29,875 nucleotides of DNA from a virus. The notes beneath the pieces were generated by a model. The model ran no database searches, had not been told where the DNA came from, and was given only the letters and a program-made list of their open reading frames with translations. The DNA is taken from positions 1 to 29,875 of IMG/VR virus record IMGVR_UViG_3300044844_000566. One strand, 5' to 3'. Below are positions 26,978-29,875 of this stretch, piece after piece; positions within the stretch are counted from its first letter, which is position 1, and every line of letters begins with the position of its first letter. The translations under genes and the position numbers were made by a program.

Positions 26978-27982
26978 ATGGTGGACATTGCTAGCGAGTT
27001 CGAGGGCATCTCTGTCCGCAAAGACATTGACGATCTAACGAAGGAAACAGCGGCCTCCCTTTCGAGGTTTGAAAAGGGGCGCACGCAGCAGGCAATCGAA
27101 CTGGATCAATCAATCACGCCAGATAAAGTCCTGCCAGTCGACCATGAGTTCGCTGCCCAGTATGCGGACGTTACGTGCGAGGGCGCGACGATAGCCGCTC
27201 GGTCGAAGGTCGTATTCATTGGCATGGCCCGGCAGATCGGCGGCATCCTGCCGATGACGCTGAGCCGAATTTCAGACCTCAGCAAGCATTTCAAATCGAC
27301 GTGCGTTGTCGTTGTTGAGAACGACTCGACAGACTCAACGAAAGAAGTTCTTAGTGCGTTTGCGGCCGACAATCCGAGGACAGTTGTTGTCGAGTCAAAA
27401 GACAACGGTAGGCCGCACCTGCATGGCTTTGAGCCAAGCCGAGTCCAGGCGTATGCCGAGTACCGGAACCGAGGCAGAGAACTTGCCCTGGAACACTTCG
27501 GCGACGCTGACTATGTGATCGTCGTGGACTTCGACGCATGGGGCGGGTGGAGCGCTCACGGGCTGATCAACGGCATCGGCTGGCTTGAAAGAATTAAGGA
27601 CGCCGCGTGCATGGCAAGCACTTCCCTTTTCCAGCACCCAGGCAACTTCGTAGATGGCAAGCAGGTGTGGTGCCACTATGACCAATGGGCGTTCCGTTGG
27701 CATGGGTGGAAGGCGCGCATGGAAGCCTGGTTCACGTTTTGGCTTCCGCCGCCTGGGGCTCATCCGATTCGCGTCTTGTCTGCGTTTGGTGCTGCGGCGA
27801 TTTACAAGGCGGAGCCGTTCTTCGCCTGCAAGTACGAGTCGATTAATGGAGACATTGAGCACGCCGGCCTGCACAACAACATGATCGCCAAAGGCTGGTC
27901 TATCTGGCTCAACCCTGCACAACGAACGCTGATGCACTGGACGCCGGAGACCACGGATGGCGGGCAACACGGCGGCAATTAG
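26978..27982 (+). CDS. Glycosyltransferase (GT2/CAP59-like)
   Basis: This 334-residue protein starts at ATG 26978, with AGGAGG at 26963-26968. It has VVFIGMARQIGGILPMTLSR, the donor-site strand VVVENDSTDSTKEV (about 111-124) and a DxD motif in VIVVDFDAWGG (Asp184, Asp186). This resembles capsule-type mannosyltransferases (CMT1/CAP59). The gene is noticeably less GC-rich than the adjacent methyltransferase and GT genes (28/60 versus 40/60 G+C in sampled lines), pointing to separate origin. Confidence 0.78.
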   Translation: MVDIASEFEGISVRKDIDDLTKETAASLSRFEKGRTQQAIELDQSITPDKVLPVDHEFAAQYADVTCEGATIAARSKVVFIGMARQIGGILPMTLSRISDLSKHFKSTCVVVVENDSTDSTKEVLSAFAADNPRTVVVESKDNGRPHLHGFEPSRVQAYAEYRNRGRELALEHFGDADYVIVVDFDAWGGWSAHGLINGIGWLERIKDAACMASTSLFQHPGNFVDGKQVWCHYDQWAFRWHGWKARMEAWFTFWLPPPGAHPIRVLSAFGAAAIYKAEPFFACKYESINGDIEHAGLHNNMIAKGWSIWLNPAQRTLMHWTPETTDGGQHGGN

Positions 27983-28316
27983 CCTGACAGAGTTCCGCGC
28001 CGACTGGGACACGCACATGCCCATGCGGGCACTGTGCGAGCGCTACACGATTACCCGCGACCAGGTGATCCGGCTGCGCGACGTGTGGCATCTGCCGTTA
28101 CGCAATGACCGGCGGCTGCGGTTCAAGCCGAAGCGCTGCGACATGCGCGACCCCACGCCGCGCGAGATCATTCAGGCGTGCAAAGAGATCCAGGCCAAGT
28201 GGGACGCCCGCACGCGCGAGGAGCGGGCGGTGATTAAGACGCAGCACGTCCACTTGCGGCGCGTCGAGATGACCGACGAGGCCCGCGAAGCGTTCGGCCA
28301 GTTCGAGGACGAGTGA
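27957..28316 (+). CDS. HTH protein of a phage regulator family (paralogue B)
   Basis: This 119-residue protein starts at ATG 27957 within the end of the GT gene. It has an HTH (MRALCERYTITRDQVIRLRD), WHLPLRNDRRLRFKPKR, then 'MRDPTPREIIQACKEIQAKWDARTREER'. The DPTPxEI element and overall plan match the product of 24903. A regulator is likely. Confidence 0.65.
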   Translation: MAGNTAAISLTEFRADWDTHMPMRALCERYTITRDQVIRLRDVWHLPLRNDRRLRFKPKRCDMRDPTPREIIQACKEIQAKWDARTREERAVIKTQHVHLRRVEMTDEAREAFGQFEDE

Positions 28317-28585
28317 TGCAGCACCAGGACCACATCGAGCGGCGGATCGTTGTCGAGTACGGCCGGCGCTACGTCTACCTCACCATGCAGGACGCTGACG
28401 GCAAGCTGGTGCCGGGCTTTGAGGAAGTCTTTACGCAGCCCTTCCTGCTCGACCGGAAAGACGCCCACGAGGAAGCGGGCGACTGCTGGCAGGACGTGTA
28501 CCAGTTCGTTTCAGACACGTGCGTGTGGCCTCTGCCAGAGACGGGAGGCGACTCGGCACAATCGGGTGAGGAGGACTCGACATGA
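28316..28585 (+). CDS. Small hypothetical protein
   Basis: This 89-residue protein starts at ATG 28316 (TGATG overlap with the previous stop). It contains a short strand RRIVVEYGRRYVYLTM, a PFLLDRKDAHEEAGDCWQDV segment and an acidic tail. No family was recognised. It overlaps the next gene (ATGA). Confidence 0.55.
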   Translation: MQHQDHIERRIVVEYGRRYVYLTMQDADGKLVPGFEEVFTQPFLLDRKDAHEEAGDCWQDVYQFVSDTCVWPLPETGGDSAQSGEEDST

Positions 28586-28890
28586 CCATGCCGAACTACC
28601 AGGGAACTGCCGACGAGTACGCCAAGTTCGGGCCGATGCTGAACATCTGGCAGCAGCTGGCCTTGCTGCAGGCCTGGGCTCCCTTGATCGGCTACGGCCA
28701 ACGCTTCGTCAATGAGATCGACCCGTACCGCAAAAGCCTCGTAGTGAGTGACGCCGCCGAATGGCTCGCAAGCAAAACAAGCGCTCAGGTAGACGATCAG
28801 CTCGTGCGGCTCCTGGCCGACATCCTGAAGACGAAGGAAGGCGAAGCACTCGTCCGGTTCCTGCTGCTGCAAGCCGAGGCCGCGAAGTGA
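28582..28890 (+). CDS. Small helical hypothetical protein
   Basis: This 102-residue mostly helical protein starts at ATG 28582. It contains MLNIWQQLALLQAWAPLIGYG and a Leu-rich C-terminal helix (LVRLLADILKTKEGEALVRF). No family was recognised. It precedes a membrane protein in the same run. Confidence 0.55.
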   Translation: MTMPNYQGTADEYAKFGPMLNIWQQLALLQAWAPLIGYGQRFVNEIDPYRKSLVVSDAAEWLASKTSAQVDDQLVRLLADILKTKEGEALVRFLLLQAEAAK

Positions 28891-29495
28891 ATGACTCGCT
28901 CCTACGCGCCTGCTGTGTCGTTGCCGCAGCTGCTCTCGCAGCTTCGCCGTACTGGTCGGAGATCCGAGCTGCGGCCGAGCGTGCCGCCAAGACCGTGCGA
29001 GCCAGCGGCGGCGGGCTGATGCGTTGGGGCGCTGTTGCCTTGCTGCTCGCTGTAGCGTCTGGCGTGCAGCTGCCGAGGCTGCCGCAGCTGCCGAGCGTGC
29101 CTGTGCCGCAGATCACCGTGGAGACGCCGAGCGTGGAGATGCAGACGAGGGTGGCGGGCGTTGCTCGAGCACTGGCCGGGGCCAACCCTGCCGAGCGTGC
29201 CATCTGGGCATCAGTGTGGGAGAAGGCCGCTGTGGTGGTCGCTGCCCCAGAGGGGAAGGAAGCCGTCTTCACCGACAGCCGCTCGCTGCGTGGCTTCACC
29301 GTCTTGTCGCTCGACATCGCCTGGCGGCGTATGGCTGGCGTTCAGCCTGGCACCATGCCGGGGCTGCGTGAAGCCGTTGAGGCCGTCATGAGCGAGGCCG
29401 TGGGGCTCGACGTGAAGCCTGTGGATGCCGAGATGAAGCGACGGTATGCCGAGGCGTGCCGAGCGATCGCGTGGGCTGGCATCGGGAGGGGCTGA
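28887..29495 (+). CDS. Membrane-associated hypothetical protein
   Basis: This 202-residue protein starts at GTG 28887, in a GTGA overlap. Two hydrophobic stretches occur near the N-terminus: LLRACCVVAAAALAAS and LMRWGAVALLLAVASGVQ. A Pro-rich segment (LPRLPQLPSVPVPQITV) follows, then a folded, Ala/Glu-rich soluble part. Membrane proteins of this size before the last genes of a phage sometimes belong to the lysis region, but nothing here identifies a holin or spanin. Confidence 0.6.
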   Translation: MNDSLLRACCVVAAAALAASPYWSEIRAAAERAAKTVRASGGGLMRWGAVALLLAVASGVQLPRLPQLPSVPVPQITVETPSVEMQTRVAGVARALAGANPAERAIWASVWEKAAVVVAAPEGKEAVFTDSRSLRGFTVLSLDIAWRRMAGVQPGTMPGLREAVEAVMSEAVGLDVKPVDAEMKRRYAEACRAIAWAGIGRG

Positions 29496-29497
29496 CC

Positions 29498-29875
29498 ATG
29501 GCCGCTCACGCCTTTGGATACGAGCCCGATCCCGAAGGCGCTGCTGCCTTCGTTGCCACCTTGGCACGCCCGACGCTGGCGCAGGCTGGGCCGGATCTCG
29601 CCACGGACGAAAAGACCGACGTGTTTCTGTACGAGGCTTTGCTGAAGTGCCATCCCTCATGGCAGCGTGGCTCGCAGGGTTCGGTGGGCTCGTGCGTCGG
29701 CTGGGCCGCAGCCCTTTGCGTGGACGTGCTCGCAGCCTGCGACATCGTTTACCGCAAAGAGCCCGAGACGTGGGGAGGCCGAACAATCGAGGCGAGCCTG
29801 TACGGCCTAAGCCGGGTGGAAGCTAGGGGCCGCACTTCGAACCCAGGAGGCGATGGCAGCACGGGATTCCATGCC
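29498..29875 (+). CDS. Papain-like (C1-type) protein, truncated by window edge
   Basis: This frame opens at ATG 29498 and is still open at the right edge (126 residues visible). The segment WQRGSQGSVGSCVGWAAALCVDV, with Cys in a QGSxGSCVGxA setting, resembles the active-site helix of papain-fold (C1) peptidases. ASLYGLSRVEARGRTS follows. The expected catalytic His and Asn would lie beyond the edge. It might be a virion-associated or lysis peptidase, or a structural protein with an inactive peptidase fold. Evidence is limited to the N-terminal part. Confidence 0.6.
   Translation, partial: MAAHAFGYEPDPEGAAAFVATLARPTLAQAGPDLATDEKTDVFLYEALLKCHPSWQRGSQGSVGSCVGWAAALCVDVLAACDIVYRKEPETWGGRTIEASLYGLSRVEARGRTSNPGGDGSTGFHA

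Noticed and set aside
1-29875. CRISPR array, rRNA or tRNA genes, insertion sequence transposase
   Set aside because: No regularly spaced repeats, no conserved rRNA or complete tRNA sequences and no transposase motifs were noticed on reading both strands.

Overview
The window looks like most of the genome of a temperate, tailed, siphovirus-type phage or prophage from a GC-rich bacterium. It has an HK97-type packaging and head module, a tail module with a tape measure, a tyrosine integrase with an adjacent excisionase-like gene, and an early/replication module. Gene packing is dense, with many ATGA/GTGA start-stop overlaps. The host cannot be named from the sequence. Several hypothetical proteins resemble, from memory, ones seen in environmental and planctomycete phages, but that is only a weak hint. 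The last gene runs off the right edge and no certain lysis cassette is visible, so the phage is not complete here.

Layout, left to right. Positions 196-5734 hold small terminase, a split large terminase, portal, prohead protease, a small zinc-ribbon protein and the major capsid protein, followed by an intrinsic terminator. Positions 5813-10196 hold a glycosyltransferase, head-tail connectors, tail completion proteins, two tail-tube-like proteins and a two-frame tail assembly chaperone. Positions 10198-13845 hold the tape measure and four beta-rich putative tail or virion-surface proteins. Positions 13850-15916 hold a zinc-ribbon protein, a basic small protein, a metallophosphoesterase and two small proteins. 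Positions 15984-17167, on the minus strand, hold a cysteine-rich exported protein and the integrase. Positions 17168-18264 are the control region, with promoters, operator-like repeats and small early genes. Positions 18265-25804 carry DNA metabolism: a RecT-like protein, a winged-helix protein, an HNH-SF2 helicase fusion, a ParB-like DNA-binding protein, a replication initiator-like protein, a LexA-type HTH protein, a DnaN sliding clamp and a RusA resolvase. Positions 25801-27982 carry a methyltransferase and two more glycosyltransferases. Positions 27957-29875 carry small proteins, a membrane protein and the start of a papain-like protein.

The most striking feature is in the large terminase gene. 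Immediately after the Walker B Asp-Glu-Leu codons, 50 nt (1163-1212) interrupt the gene. The interruption brings a stop codon and a frame change, forms an 18-bp hairpin with a UUCG tetraloop, and is bounded by identical CTG codons. Removing exactly these 50 nt restores the conserved DELH reading frame and a terminase of about 533 residues with all ATPase and nuclease motifs. This closely resembles the 50-nt programmed translational bypass of T4 gene 60, here in a packaging motor gene. A second recoding event is likely in the tail chaperone: CTT-TAA-C at 9884-9890 resembles the RF2-type +1 frameshift site.

In the control region a 13-bp operator-like sequence occurs three times, in each case overlapping or beside a promoter-like element. 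A separate A-rich 13-mer sits at identical spacing upstream of two promoters. The early genes probably take over replication using host polymerase III on a phage-encoded clamp, with RecT-like annealing and RusA resolution. Three glycosyltransferases and a methyltransferase suggest glycan modification of the virion or the host surface.
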